Positions 53,409-63,275 are shown, counted from the stretch's first letter. The stretch: 64,000 nt of DNA from Massilia arenae (GCF_008014745.1 NZ_VPFD01000019.1:1-64000); one strand, 5' to 3'. Program-made: numbers and translations. The notes: generated from the sequence alone by a model not told the origin.

Positions 53409-53936
53409 CTACTCGTCCGCGGTCGGCCAGTGGTCGGGGTCCTGCAGCAGCTGGTACATCACATAGGCGTCGACATAGCCCAGCCGCTTATGGCGGAAAG
53501 CCTTGGGCAGGGTGCCGACGATGGAAAAGCCCAGTTTCTTCCACAGCCCGATGGCGGCGGCATTGGTGCTGACCACGTGGTTGAACTGCATCGCCAGGAA
53601 GCCCAGGCTGCGCGCCTCGTTCAGGCTGTGTTCACCCATCTGGCGGCCGATGCCCGCGCCTTGCGCCGACGGGCTGACCATATACGAGGCGTTGGCCACG
53701 TGGTGGCCGCGTCCGACCTGGTTCGGCACCAGCCGGTACATGCCCAGCACCCGCCCCGCCGCGCTCACGGCGACGAAGCTGCTCACACCCTGGCCCAGCC
53801 AGTAATGATGGCCGGCCTCGCGCGAGGTGGCGGTGGTGAAGACGTAGCTTTCACCGGCCACCACGTGGGCGCAAAAAATGGTCCAGATCGCCTCGAAGTC
53901 GGCTTCGACGGCGGGACGGATTTCAATATCTCTCAC
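53409..53936 (-). CDS. GNAT N-acetyltransferase
   Basis: 175 residues, a full GNAT domain. The acetyl-CoA pyrophosphate loop is SAQGAGIGRQMG, with NAAAIGLWKKLGFSIVGTLP in motif B. Sequence is unlike the neighbouring GNAT at 52860-53375, so they are not a recent duplication. The IRPAVEADFEAIWTIF start is typical of the phosphinothricin/small-molecule acetyltransferase branch, but the substrate cannot be named. Confidence 0.9.
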   Translation of the reverse strand: MRDIEIRPAVEADFEAIWTIFCAHVVAGESYVFTTATSREAGHHYWLGQGVSSFVAVSAAGRVLGMYRLVPNQVGRGHHVANASYMVSPSAQGAGIGRQMGEHSLNEARSLGFLAMQFNHVVSTNAAAIGLWKKLGFSIVGTLPKAFRHKRLGYVDAYVMYQLLQDPDHWPTADE

Positions 53937-54000
53937 AACGGTCAGTATGCAAATGCCAGAACCCGGCGGTCAGTTATTTTGCCTGAAAACTCACAAATAA

Positions 54001-55305
54001 TCACGGAGCCCCCGGATTTTCGGGCTTGTTGCCCTGGAGCATCCGGAAGTCGACGCCATCGGGCCTTCCGTCGAGATACAGGCGGCTGGCGGCGGCCGGC
54101 GCCTCGGCCACCACCCGGCCGCGCCGCAGCACGAGCCGGCGCGCCGCGCGCAGGCGGATCGCCTCGACCGGAGAACCGGCGTCCAGGATCACCAGGTCGG
54201 CATGGCAGCCCGGCGCCAGTCCATAGCCCTCGAGGCCGAGGATGCGCGCCGGCGTCGCGGTGATCGCGTCGAAGCAGGCCTCTATCGCCTCCAGCCCCGT
54301 CATCTGCGCCACGTGCAGGCCCATATGCGCCACTTCGAGCATGTCGCCCGAGCCCATGCCGTACCAGGGATCGAGCACGCAGTCGTGGCCGAAGGCGACG
54401 TCGACGCCGGCCGCCATCAGCTCTGGCACGCGGGTCATGCCGCGCCGCTTGGGATAGGTGTCGTGGCGGCCCTGCAGGGTGATGTTGATCAGCGGGTTCG
54501 CGATCGCCGCCACGCCGCTTTCCGCGATCAGCGGCAATAGCTTGCTCACATAATAATTGTCCATCGAGTGCATCGAGGTCAGGTGCGAGCCGGCCACCCT
54601 GCCCTGCAGGCCGAGGCGCAGGGTCTCATGCGCCAGCGTCTCGATATGGCGCGACAGCGGATCGTCGCTCTCGTCGCAGTGCATGTCCACGCGCAAGCCG
54701 CGTTCGGCCGCGAATTCGCACAGCAGGCGCACCGACTCGGCGCCCTGCGCCATGGTGCGCTCGAAATGGGGGATGCCGCCGACCACGTCCACACCCATGT
54801 CGATCGCGCGCTTCAGGTTGTCGAAGGCGGTCGGGCTGCGCAGCAGGCCATCCTGCGGAAAAGCGACCAGTTGCAGGTCGAGATACGGCGCCACCCGGCG
54901 CTTGACTTCCAGCAGGGCTTCCACCGCCAGCAAGCGGTCGTCGCAGACGTCGACATGGCTGCGGATCGCCAGCAGGCCGCGCGCCACCGCCCAGTCGCAA
55001 TAGCGCAGCGCGCGCTCGACCAGGGCGTCCTGGGTCAGCGTGGGCTTGAGCTCGCCCCACAGCGCAATACCTTCGAGCAAAGTGCCGCTGCAATTCACGC
55101 GCGGCAAGCCATAACTCAGCACCGCATCCATATGGAAATGGGCGTCGACGAAGGGCGTACTGACCAGGTCGCCGGCGGCATCGATTTCGCGCGCGCCCCT
55201 GGCCGCCAAGCGCGGCTCGAGGGCGGCGATGCGGCCGTCGGCGATGCCGATGTCGATGTCTCGCCGGCCGTCGGGCAGCGTCGCATTGCGAATCACGAGG
55301 TCCAT
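54001..55305 (-). CDS. cytosine deaminase-like amidohydrolase
   Basis: 434 residues of the metal-dependent amidohydrolase superfamily. Metal and catalytic residues match the CodA branch: FVDAHFHMD (HxH), HCDESDD after strand 5 and FGHDCVLDPW with the catalytic aspartate. A further conserved SHLTSMHSMDN supplies a metal-site histidine. It probably deaminates cytosine or a related pyrimidine/triazine in the cytosol. It stands alone, without a permease (codB) beside it. Confidence 0.88.
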   Translation of the reverse strand: MDLVIRNATLPDGRRDIDIGIADGRIAALEPRLAARGAREIDAAGDLVSTPFVDAHFHMDAVLSYGLPRVNCSGTLLEGIALWGELKPTLTQDALVERALRYCDWAVARGLLAIRSHVDVCDDRLLAVEALLEVKRRVAPYLDLQLVAFPQDGLLRSPTAFDNLKRAIDMGVDVVGGIPHFERTMAQGAESVRLLCEFAAERGLRVDMHCDESDDPLSRHIETLAHETLRLGLQGRVAGSHLTSMHSMDNYYVSKLLPLIAESGVAAIANPLINITLQGRHDTYPKRRGMTRVPELMAAGVDVAFGHDCVLDPWYGMGSGDMLEVAHMGLHVAQMTGLEAIEACFDAITATPARILGLEGYGLAPGCHADLVILDAGSPVEAIRLRAARRLVLRRGRVVAEAPAAASRLYLDGRPDGVDFRMLQGNKPENPGAP

Positions 55306-55489
55306 ATCAACTCCATCCTTGATTGGTCATTGTAGCAATTCAGGAACACGCTTCTTGAGCTAAATCAAACAATGCTGCGATGCAATATTACCCTTAGTAA
55401 ATAAGCCACCTTTGTGCGTTGCAACACCCGCAAATCGTGGTTACACTGGTCGATATTGCAGCGCGCCATACTGACCGATAGGAAATCCA

Positions 55490-56218
55490 ATGACTTCACT
55501 TCCCGAGCAATTGTCCGCAGCATCTACCAGGCAACTGAGCGCCCAGCTGGATGCGCAGTTCCGCTTCTTCAATACTTTCGCCACGCAGGCGCTGGACAAC
55601 GCCAGCCGTCTCATGTCGCTCAACCTGTCGGCCTCGCGCGATTCGGTCGAGCGCTCCTCGCACACCCTGCGCCAGCTGATCGGGGCAACCCAGCCGCGCG
55701 ACCTGCTGGTACTGCGCACCCACGCCGAAGAACAGGTACGCAGCCTGTTCAACTACGGCCGCGAACTGGCCAACATCACCGCCAATGCCCAGCCATACGG
55801 CTTACGCACGATCGCGCCCCAAGCAGCATCCCCTGCCGCCGTCGCGCCGGTCGTTCAGACAGCGCTGATTGCCGAGGCCGTGCAGGAAGCGCCGAAGGAG
55901 GCTGTCCAGGCTGCCGAAAAGGTCACCGAGAAAGCAGCTGAGCAGATCGAGCAGGCTGCCGAGCAGATACCCGAACCGGCAGCCGCGCCGGAGCCATTCG
56001 TAGTCGAGCAAGCCGAGCCGATTGCGACGGCGGCAGAGGTGCAGGCGACTGTCCTCGAAGAGCCTGTTCCCGTGTCCGAGCAGAAGCCGATCGCCAAGGC
56101 CGTCGGCAAAGGCGCCTCGAAAGCGGCCGCGGTGCCGCAACCGCTTGCGGCCCCGGTCGAAGACAAGGATTCGGCCACCGTCACCCGCATCGGCACGTCG
56201 TCGAAGCGCCGCAAATAG
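55490..56218 (+). CDS. phasin family protein
   Basis: 242 residues. Residues about 5-100 form the amphipathic helices of the phasin_2 domain (AQFRFFNTFATQALDNASRL; LRTHAEEQVRSLFNYGREL). The rest is an Ala/Glu/Pro/Val-rich extension with a basic end (TSSKRRK). Phasins coat polyhydroxyalkanoate granules. The low-complexity tail is longer than usual and may bind nucleoid or other granule proteins, which is inference. A terminator follows 53 nt later. Confidence 0.9.
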   Translation: MTSLPEQLSAASTRQLSAQLDAQFRFFNTFATQALDNASRLMSLNLSASRDSVERSSHTLRQLIGATQPRDLLVLRTHAEEQVRSLFNYGRELANITANAQPYGLRTIAPQAASPAAVAPVVQTALIAEAVQEAPKEAVQAAEKVTEKAAEQIEQAAEQIPEPAAAPEPFVVEQAEPIATAAEVQATVLEEPVPVSEQKPIAKAVGKGASKAAAVPQPLAAPVEDKDSATVTRIGTSSKRRK

Positions 56219-56270
56219 GATGGCGAAATAGCGCAGCGAAATGCGCCGGATAGGCAAAACGACTACACTA

Positions 56271-56294
56271 GCGGGCTCTGGCCCGCTTTTTTTT
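56271..56294 (+). terminator. terminator of the phasin gene
   Basis: GCGGGC-TCTG-GCCCGC followed by eight T. It ends 24 nt before the ABC exporter start. Confidence 0.92.
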
Positions 56295-56318
56295 CGGGCG
56301 CATTTCCAAGGATTTCGA

Positions 56319-58079
56319 ATGAGTTTGTCCAGGCTGATCGGCGGCTTCGTGCGCCGACATTGGCAATCCTATGCCTCGTCGGCCGCGATGCTGGTCGGCG
56401 TCGCGATCTGCACCGTCCTTATCCCGCGCAAGGTCGGCGCCATGGTCGACGCCCTCGCCGCCAACCGCCTCGGCCAGCACGACCTGCTGCTCGGGATCGC
56501 CGAACTGGTCGCGCTGGGCGTGGCGATCTACGTGCTGCGGGTCTGCTGGCGCATCCGGCTGTATTCGGCCGCCTACAACCTGGGCGTCGAGCTGCGTACC
56601 CGCCTGTACGCGCGCCTGGCGGCGCAAGGCCCGGCCTTCTACCAGCGCCAGCGCACCGGCGACCTGATGGCGCTGGCCACCAACGACATCGACGCCATCG
56701 AGATGGCGGCCGGCGAAGCCTTGCTGGCAGCCTTCGACGGCACGCTGACCCTGGTGATGGTGCTGGGGATCATGATGCTGGGCGTCGACTGGCGCCTGAC
56801 CCTGGTCGCGCTGCTGCCGTTCCCGCTGATGGGGCTCGCGTTCTGGTACATCTCGACCCATATCCACACCGCCGAAGGCGATGCGCTCAAGCGCTTCTCG
56901 GCCCTCAACGACCACGTGCAAGAGTCGCTGTCCGGCGTGCGCACCCTGCGCGCCCTGGGCCTCGAAGGGCGCAGCGCGAACCAGTTCGGCGAGCTGGCCG
57001 GCAATGCCGCGCAAGCCAGCCTGACGGCGCAGAAATGGGAAGCCGCCTACGAGCCGGCGGTCGGCCTCACGCTCACCGCCGCCACCGGCCTCACGCTCGG
57101 CCTGGGCGGCTACCTGGTGTGGCAGAACGAGCTCACCGTGGGCGCCCTGACCAGCTTCACGATGTACCTGGGCCAGCTGATCTGGCCGATGTTTGCGGCC
57201 GGCTGGGTGTTGACCCTGATCGAACGCGGCCGCGCCGGCCTGGCGCGCCTGCAACCGCTGCTCGACGCCCCGCTCTCGGTCGAGGACACCGGCACGGTCG
57301 AACAGGTCGGCCAGGGCCCGCTGGTGCTGGACAAGGTCACCTTCGCCTATGGCGGCCAGGGCAATCTGCAGCCGCCGGCGCTCGATGGCGTGTCGCTGCG
57401 GCTCGAGCCGGGCCAGACCCTGGGCCTGGTCGGCCCGACCGGTTCCGGCAAGTCGACCCTGCTGCGGGTGCTGCTGCGCCAGGCCACGCCGCAGTCCGGC
57501 CGCGCCGAATGGGCCGGCCAGGCGTTGGACGCCTATCGCCTGTCGGCCTTGCGCAGCGCGACCAGCTGGGTGCCGCAAGAATCCTTTTTGTTCTCGGCCA
57601 CGATCGCCGAGAACATCGCGCTGGCCCGTCCCGGCGCCTCGCGCGCCGAGGTGATCGCGGCGGCGCAGATGGCCGACATCCACGACGACATCCTGCGCTT
57701 CCCACACGGCTACGACACCCCGGTCGGCGAAAAAGGCATTACGCTGTCGGGCGGCCAGCGCCAGCGGGTCGCGATCGCGCGCTCGCTGCTGGCCGAGAGC
57801 CGCCTGCTGCTGCTGGACGACGCCCTGTCGGCGGTCGATACCGGCACCGAGACCCGCATCCTGGAGCACCTGGCCGAGCTGCGCCAGGCGCAGCCAGGAC
57901 GCGCCGCCATCATCGCCAGCCACCGTCTGTCGGCGGTGGTCGCGGCCGACCACATCGTCGTGCTCAAGGCCGGCCGCGTGGTCGAAGCGGGCACCCACGA
58001 TCAACTGCTCGCGCTGGATGGCTGGTATGCCAGCCAGTGGCGCTACCAACAACTGGAGGCCAGCCTCGATGCCATCTGA
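56319..58079 (+). CDS. ABC exporter half-transporter A (MdlA-like)
   Basis: 586 residues: six membrane helices in the first 320, then a nucleotide-binding domain with Walker A GPTGSGKST, signature LSGGQRQR and Walker B LLLLDDALSAVD. The residue after the Walker B aspartate is Asp instead of the catalytic Glu, so its ATP site is the degenerate one of a heterodimer. ATG 56319 has AAGGA upstream. It is followed by subunit B with an 11-nt overlap. Substrate: probably lipids or drugs, as for other MdlAB/Smd exporters. Confidence 0.92.
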   Translation: MSLSRLIGGFVRRHWQSYASSAAMLVGVAICTVLIPRKVGAMVDALAANRLGQHDLLLGIAELVALGVAIYVLRVCWRIRLYSAAYNLGVELRTRLYARLAAQGPAFYQRQRTGDLMALATNDIDAIEMAAGEALLAAFDGTLTLVMVLGIMMLGVDWRLTLVALLPFPLMGLAFWYISTHIHTAEGDALKRFSALNDHVQESLSGVRTLRALGLEGRSANQFGELAGNAAQASLTAQKWEAAYEPAVGLTLTAATGLTLGLGGYLVWQNELTVGALTSFTMYLGQLIWPMFAAGWVLTLIERGRAGLARLQPLLDAPLSVEDTGTVEQVGQGPLVLDKVTFAYGGQGNLQPPALDGVSLRLEPGQTLGLVGPTGSGKSTLLRVLLRQATPQSGRAEWAGQALDAYRLSALRSATSWVPQESFLFSATIAENIALARPGASRAEVIAAAQMADIHDDILRFPHGYDTPVGEKGITLSGGQRQRVAIARSLLAESRLLLLDDALSAVDTGTETRILEHLAELRQAQPGRAAIIASHRLSAVVAADHIVVLKAGRVVEAGTHDQLLALDGWYASQWRYQQLEASLDAI

Positions 58080-59871
58080 CGCAAGCCCAGACAAGTCCGT
58101 GGAACGCGGCGAACTGCGCAACCAGGCGAAGCTCGCCACGCGCCTGCTGCGCCGCGCCGCCGCGCCCGAAAAACGCCACCTGGCCGTCGCCACGCTGTGG
58201 CTGATCCTGGCCGCGGCCTTCGAAGTCCTGGGCCCGCTGCTGGGCAAGGCCCTGATCGACGACCACCTGCTGCCGCGCAACCTCGACTGGACGCAAATGA
58301 CCTTGCTGCTGGGCGGCCTGGTCGTCACCGGCTGGATCTCGAGCTGGGTGCGCTACCTGCAGCTGATCCGCCTGTCGGGCCTGGCGATGCGCTCGGTGCA
58401 GCGCTTGCGCGAATGGGTCTATGGCCACGTGCTGCGGCTGCCGATGGCCTTCTTCGACCGCGCCATCACCGGCCAGCTGGTCAGCCGCGTGACCAACGAC
58501 ACCGAGGCGGTCAAGACCCTGTACATCCAGGTGCTGTACGTCATGCTCGACAATTCGATCGTCCTGATCGGCACCATGATCGCGATGGCCTGGCTCGACT
58601 GGCGCCTGATGCTGATCGTGCTGACGCTGGTGCCGGCGGTGGTGGGCATCGTCTGGCTCTACCAGCGCCTGTCGGCGCCGGCGGTGACGCGGGCGCGCGC
58701 GCTGCGCAGCGACATCAATGCCCAGATGGCCGAGTCGATCGGCGGCATGAGCGTGCTACAAGCCAGCAATGCCGAAGTGCGTTTCGGCGAGCGCTTCCTG
58801 GGCACCAACCGCAACCACTACACGGCGCGCGTGGCCGAGCTGCGCGCCAACGCCTTCCTGCTGCGGCCCGCGCTCGACCTGCTCAACGTCGCCCTGCTGG
58901 CGCTGGTGATCTTCGCCTTCGGCCAGCGCGAAGTCGGCGCGGTCGAGGTGGGCGTGCTGTACGCTTTTGTGAGCTATATCGCGCGCGTGGTGGAACCCCT
59001 CATCCAGATCACGATGCAGTTCAGCGGCCTGCAACAGGCGGTGGTGGCGGCGGCGCGCGTGAACACGCTGCTCGACGAAGCGGGCGCGCCGGAACACGAT
59101 CCCAAGCGCGCCCACGACGACAGCGTCTTCTCGTCGACTGCGCCGGCGGTGCGGGTGCGTAATGTGGAATTCGCCTACGTGGCGGGCCAGCCGGTGCTGC
59201 ACGACCTGTCGCTCGACGTGCCGCAAGGCGCCTTCTTCGGCATCGTGGGTCATACCGGCAGCGGCAAGTCGACCCTGCTGTCGCTGCTGCTGCGCTACTA
59301 CGTAGCCGACAAGGGAAGCATCGAGATCGGCGGCCTGCCGCTGGCCGGCATCGGCAATGAGCGCTTCCGCAACGAAGTCGGCCTGGTGCCGCAAGACCCG
59401 TTCATCCTGGCCGCCACTGCGCGTGAAAACATCGACATGGGCCGCGGCCTTTCCTTCGCCCGCCTGCAGGCGGCGGCGCGCGCGGCCCACGCCCACGACT
59501 TCATCGAAGCGCTGGAAGACGGCTACGAGACCCAGTTGGGCGAAGGCGGCTCGCGCCTGTCGTCCGGCCAGAAGCAGCTGATCGCGATCGCGCGTGCGCT
59601 GGCGGGCGAGCCGCGGATCCTGCTGCTGGACGAGGCGACTTCGCGCATCGACAGCGCCACCGAGCAAATCGTGCAGGAAGCGCTGGAAGAGTTGCGCGGC
59701 AAGGTGACCATCATCGCCATCGCGCACCGCCTGTCGACCATCCGCGAAGCCGACCGCATCATCGTGCTCAACCACGGCAAGATCACGGAAGCCGGGCCGC
59801 ACGAGGAGCTGATGCGGATCGAGGGCGGCTTGTATCAGCGGCTGTATCTGTTGCAGCAGATCGCAGTCTAG
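58069..59871 (+). CDS. ABC exporter half-transporter B (MdlB-like)
   Basis: 600 residues with the same membrane-plus-NBD design. Walker A is GHTGSGKST, Walker B ILLLDEATSRID with an intact catalytic Glu, and the signature is LSSGQKQL. Together with subunit A (Asp in place of Glu) this makes one consensus and one degenerate ATP site, as in known heterodimeric exporters. ATG 58069 overlaps subunit A's end and has GGAGG upstream. The stop overlaps the convergent DUF2243 gene by 4 nt. Confidence 0.93.
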   Translation: MPSDASPDKSVERGELRNQAKLATRLLRRAAAPEKRHLAVATLWLILAAAFEVLGPLLGKALIDDHLLPRNLDWTQMTLLLGGLVVTGWISSWVRYLQLIRLSGLAMRSVQRLREWVYGHVLRLPMAFFDRAITGQLVSRVTNDTEAVKTLYIQVLYVMLDNSIVLIGTMIAMAWLDWRLMLIVLTLVPAVVGIVWLYQRLSAPAVTRARALRSDINAQMAESIGGMSVLQASNAEVRFGERFLGTNRNHYTARVAELRANAFLLRPALDLLNVALLALVIFAFGQREVGAVEVGVLYAFVSYIARVVEPLIQITMQFSGLQQAVVAAARVNTLLDEAGAPEHDPKRAHDDSVFSSTAPAVRVRNVEFAYVAGQPVLHDLSLDVPQGAFFGIVGHTGSGKSTLLSLLLRYYVADKGSIEIGGLPLAGIGNERFRNEVGLVPQDPFILAATARENIDMGRGLSFARLQAAARAAHAHDFIEALEDGYETQLGEGGSRLSSGQKQLIAIARALAGEPRILLLDEATSRIDSATEQIVQEALEELRGKVTIIAIAHRLSTIREADRIIVLNHGKITEAGPHEELMRIEGGLYQRLYLLQQIAV

Positions 59872-60638
59872 ATTCGACTCCAGTTGAAACAACCGGCCGG
59901 CGCACCGCTGCCGCTCACCAGCAGCGCGCCGTGCCGGTACAGATCCCAGCGGCGTGATTCCGGCACCGCCATCACCACCACGCCCATGGCGCGGTCGCTC
60001 CATACGAGCCGACCGTCGACCGCGTCGAGCGCCGCGAACACTTCGCGCGGGCCGGCGCCGGGGTGGAATACGACGGTGGTCAGGTCTTGCCCCGGCGGCG
60101 GCATCAGCGCCCAGGCGCCGGCGCCGGCCGTGCCGGCCGCCAGCAGGGCCAGCGCCGCGGTCGCCTTGGTCACATTTTGCATCCCACCGCCGCCGCCGCC
60201 CTGGCGGCGCAGCCAGCGCCAGCCCAGCACCAACGGCACAATGCCGAACACGGCCAACCACAGCACATCCCAGGCCAGCGGGTTCGGGCTGTCGATGCGG
60301 ATGCGGTGGATGCCGAGCAGCCAGTGCGACAGCAGCGCGTCGACCGTGTGCCAGACCCCAAAACCCACCAGCATTGCGCCCGCCAGCGGCCGGCCCCAAT
60401 CGACTCCGCGGCGCCGCTGCGCGCGCCACAGCCCGACCAGGCCGGCCAGGGCGATCACGTACATCAGCAGGTGGAAGTAACCATCCCATAGCACCTGCAG
60501 GCGCAGGTCGTCGATGCCGGGCACCAGGCTCAGGAGATGGTGCCACTGCAGGATCTGATGCAGCAGGATACCGTCGAAAAAACCGCCCAGCGCGAAGCCC
60601 AGCGTCGCGCCCCACCTGGCCCAGGGTGACTTCCACAT
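59868..60638 (-). CDS. DUF2243 domain membrane protein
   Basis: 256 residues, about five membrane helices, with the DUF2243 signature GGFFDGILLHQILQWHHLLS at the start and HTVDALLSHWLLGIHRIR in the third helix. The His-rich helices suggest a metal or haem site, which is unproven. The C-terminal third (about 150-256) includes another helix and a soluble domain, longer than a bare DUF2243. ATG 60638 is chosen for GGAGAA upstream. Function unknown. Confidence 0.85.
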   Translation of the reverse strand: MWKSPWARWGATLGFALGGFFDGILLHQILQWHHLLSLVPGIDDLRLQVLWDGYFHLLMYVIALAGLVGLWRAQRRRGVDWGRPLAGAMLVGFGVWHTVDALLSHWLLGIHRIRIDSPNPLAWDVLWLAVFGIVPLVLGWRWLRRQGGGGGGMQNVTKATAALALLAAGTAGAGAWALMPPPGQDLTTVVFHPGAGPREVFAALDAVDGRLVWSDRAMGVVVMAVPESRRWDLYRHGALLVSGSGAPAGCFNWSRI

Positions 60639-60861
60639 CGCGTTCTCCTCGTCGCCAATCGTGGCCCCCAGTATAGGAGCCGGCGCGGATCGGGATCGCA
60701 CCGTTGTCGCCACAATGTGGTACGTGATTTTTGCTATCGGTTACTTCCAATAGGCGATATTTTGTTGTCGCACTAAACACGCGGTTCCAGCAATTTTTCC
60801 TGGATTGACAGGCTTCCCGGGGCAATCGCCTTGCGCCACGGGGACGCCCCCGATTTGGCTG

Positions 60862-60877
60862 TGTCATTTTTGTGACA
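60862..60877. promoter_or_regulatory. inverted repeat TGTCA-N6-TGACA
   Basis: A 16-bp inverted repeat in the 330-bp gap between the DUF2243 gene and the TPR-GGDEF gene, 92 nt before the latter. It could be an operator for either divergent gene. Nothing else in the gap stands out beyond AT-rich DNA at 60720-60780. Confidence 0.3.
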
Positions 60878-60968
60878 ATTAAAGAGAAAGTGAAATTTCT
60901 ACTTTGCAACAGCCATATAATGGCCCAAACAACTTCCGCCGGACCACCCCGGCGCGACGAGAAACGGC

Positions 60969-63026
60969 ATGTTCGCTGTCCTGCATTGCGCATTCGCGCG
61001 CTCCCGCTTCCACGCGCTGGCCCTGGCATTGTGCGTGGCGGCGCCCGTGGCGTTCGCCAGCGGCGTCCTGCCGCTGGAGCAGCGCATTGCAGAGATCCGC
61101 GAACTCAATCGCTTTGTGCCCGAGCGCGCACTGCCGAAGCTGGAGGCGCTCGAAGCGGAAGCCCGTAACGCGCCACTGGCGCAACGCATCGAGTTCCTGA
61201 ACCAGCTTGCCATGGCGCGCCACGGCCTCGGCCACCATGGGCAGTCCTTCACGCTCGCCAACGAGCTGATCGCACTGGGCCGTGAGTATGATCATGCCGG
61301 CGCGCTGGCCAAGGGCTTCCTGATGCAAGGGTATTCGGCCTTTGCCCAACATCGTCCGAGTGAAGCGCACCGCCTGGTCTGGGAAGCGGAAAAGCTGGCC
61401 AACACCACCGACGACATCGACCTGCGCGTACGCGCCGCGATTTCGTCGGGCGAATCGCATGCAGAGGAAGGCAATCTGCCGAGCGCCCTCGAGCGCCTGC
61501 AGTCGGCGGCCGCACTGGCGCGCAAACAGGGCGAGCCGGTGCACGTGGTCATGGCGCTCAATTCGCTGGTGCGCCTGTATGCCCAGATGCGCGAGCCCGA
61601 AAAGGGTTTCGTCCTGCTGGACGAGGCGCTGGCTGCCGCCGAAAAAGCCAGGTCGCCCGGCCGCATGGCCACCATCAGGAACGCCGAGTATGGGCTGGCG
61701 ATCGATACCGGCCAGCGCGAACGTGCGCTGCGCGCGCTGCAGGAAGGACTGGCGCTGGAACGCTCGATCGGCGCCACCAAGCGGGTCGCGGTGTCGCTGA
61801 TCAACCTGTCGGATTTCTATCTCAAGACCGGCGCCTACAAGCAAGCGGCGGGCTACGCCGAGCAGGCGGTGGCGGCGGCGCGTCCGCTGAACGACCGCAA
61901 ACTCGATGCGACCGCGCACCTGAACCTGGGCCAGGCCTATCTGGGCACCGGCCGCCTGGCCGACGGCAAGCGCCAGATCGAACTGGGCATGGCAGGCTAC
62001 GAGGAAATCGGCGACAAGCCGGAACTGCAGAACGCCCTGGTCGAGTACGGCCTCGCGCTCGAGCGCGTCGGCGACCTGCCCGGCGCGCTGCAGGCCTACC
62101 ACCGCGAGCGCAAGATCTCGAACGAGCTGTTCGAACGGCGCCGCCAGCAGGCGATGCTCGACCTGCAGGAAAAGTACGAAGGCGACAAGAAGCAGCGCCA
62201 GATCGAGCTGCTGCGCAGCGAGAACCTGATCAAATCGACCGAGATCGACAACCGCCGCCTGCAGCAGCGCGTGTGGTGGCTGCTGGTCGCGGTGTTCGCG
62301 CTGACGGCAACCGTGGTGGGCCTGTTGTACCGCAAGGTGCGCCACGCGAACGCCCAGCTGCACGAAAAGAACCGTGAACTCAAGCAGCAGAGCGTGCGCG
62401 ATCCGCTGACGGGGTTGTATAACCGTCGTCACTTTCTGGAATACATGCGCGCGCTGCCGGCGGCGGAACAGCAGGACAACGGCGGCGCCTTGTTCCTGCT
62501 CGACGTCGACCACTTCAAGAACATCAACGACACCTATGGCCACGCGGCCGGCGACGCGGTGCTGACCACGATCGCGGCGCGCCTGTGCGAGATCCTGCGC
62601 GAGACCGACATGATCGTGCGCTGGGGCGGCGAGGAATTCCTGGCCTACCTGCCGACGGCGCCGGCCGGCAAGGCCGGCCTGGACGAGGTGGCCGGGCGCA
62701 TCCTGGCCGGCGTCGGCGCGACCGTCGTCGACCATGGCGGCACGGCCCTCTCCGTCAACGTCTCGATCGGCTATGCACCCTTCCCGCTGTCGGTCGGCAA
62801 GCAGAACCTGGCGTGGGAGCGGGTGGTAAACCTGGTGGACATGGCGCTGTACCTGGCCAAGTCGCATGGGCGCAACCGGGCGTATGGGGTACGCGGCTTC
62901 GCCGACGACAGGCTGGCCAGCATCGATGCGATCGAGCAGAACCTGGAGCATGCGTGGCGCGCGGGGCAGGTCGAGTTGTCGGTCGTGATGGGAGAGCGGG
63001 AGCCGTTGAAGGCGGCGAACGGTTGA
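60969..63026 (+). CDS. periplasmic-TPR, membrane-anchored diguanylate cyclase
   Basis: 685 residues. A signal peptide (cleavage about residue 30, AFAS) is followed by a periplasmic array of TPR-like helical repeats (about 60-410; TAHLNLGQAYLGTGRLADG is one), a membrane helix (VWWLLVAVFALTATVVGLLY, about 437) and a cytosolic GGDEF domain. The active site is WGGEEF, with an RETD inhibitory site five residues before. It should make c-di-GMP in response to a periplasmic cue. Not co-directional with its neighbours. Confidence 0.92.
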   Translation: MFAVLHCAFARSRFHALALALCVAAPVAFASGVLPLEQRIAEIRELNRFVPERALPKLEALEAEARNAPLAQRIEFLNQLAMARHGLGHHGQSFTLANELIALGREYDHAGALAKGFLMQGYSAFAQHRPSEAHRLVWEAEKLANTTDDIDLRVRAAISSGESHAEEGNLPSALERLQSAAALARKQGEPVHVVMALNSLVRLYAQMREPEKGFVLLDEALAAAEKARSPGRMATIRNAEYGLAIDTGQRERALRALQEGLALERSIGATKRVAVSLINLSDFYLKTGAYKQAAGYAEQAVAAARPLNDRKLDATAHLNLGQAYLGTGRLADGKRQIELGMAGYEEIGDKPELQNALVEYGLALERVGDLPGALQAYHRERKISNELFERRRQQAMLDLQEKYEGDKKQRQIELLRSENLIKSTEIDNRRLQQRVWWLLVAVFALTATVVGLLYRKVRHANAQLHEKNRELKQQSVRDPLTGLYNRRHFLEYMRALPAAEQQDNGGALFLLDVDHFKNINDTYGHAAGDAVLTTIAARLCEILRETDMIVRWGGEEFLAYLPTAPAGKAGLDEVAGRILAGVGATVVDHGGTALSVNVSIGYAPFPLSVGKQNLAWERVVNLVDMALYLAKSHGRNRAYGVRGFADDRLASIDAIEQNLEHAWRAGQVELSVVMGEREPLKAANG

Positions 63027-63029
63027 ACC

Positions 63030-63275
63030 GGCGCCGTTGTGGCAGTCGATGGTCGCTCGGCCGGACTGGCACACGCTCTCGTTGCGCGGCTGGGGGCTGA
63101 GCAGCCAATCGATGTCGATATCGAAAAATGGCATCGCAGGCGCAGCCAGTCGGCGAAGTATCGTCAACTGGCCATCCTCATGGTCATCTGGATTAACCGT
63201 CCAGAATCGTCCATCCTTGTAGCCGCACCGTCCTTCTTCCTGCCAGTAGATTGGCCGGCCGCGAAGGCGTCAACC
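63030..63275 (-). pseudogene. possible gene remnant with no start codon
   Basis: In the gap between two convergent genes, one minus-strand frame after a TGA at about 63271 reads like protein: YWQEEGRCGYKDGRFWTVN, then DGQLTILRRLAAP and FFDIDIDWLLSPQPRNES. There is no start codon before it, and the frame runs on into the cyclase gene as an antisense shadow. It may be a decayed fragment; chance is possible in high-GC DNA. Confidence 0.25.

Noticed and set aside
60879..63167. 762-codon minus-strand frame opposite the TPR-GGDEF gene
   Set aside because: Shadow of the cyclase gene for nearly all its length; only the 63030-63275 end is kept as a low-confidence remnant.
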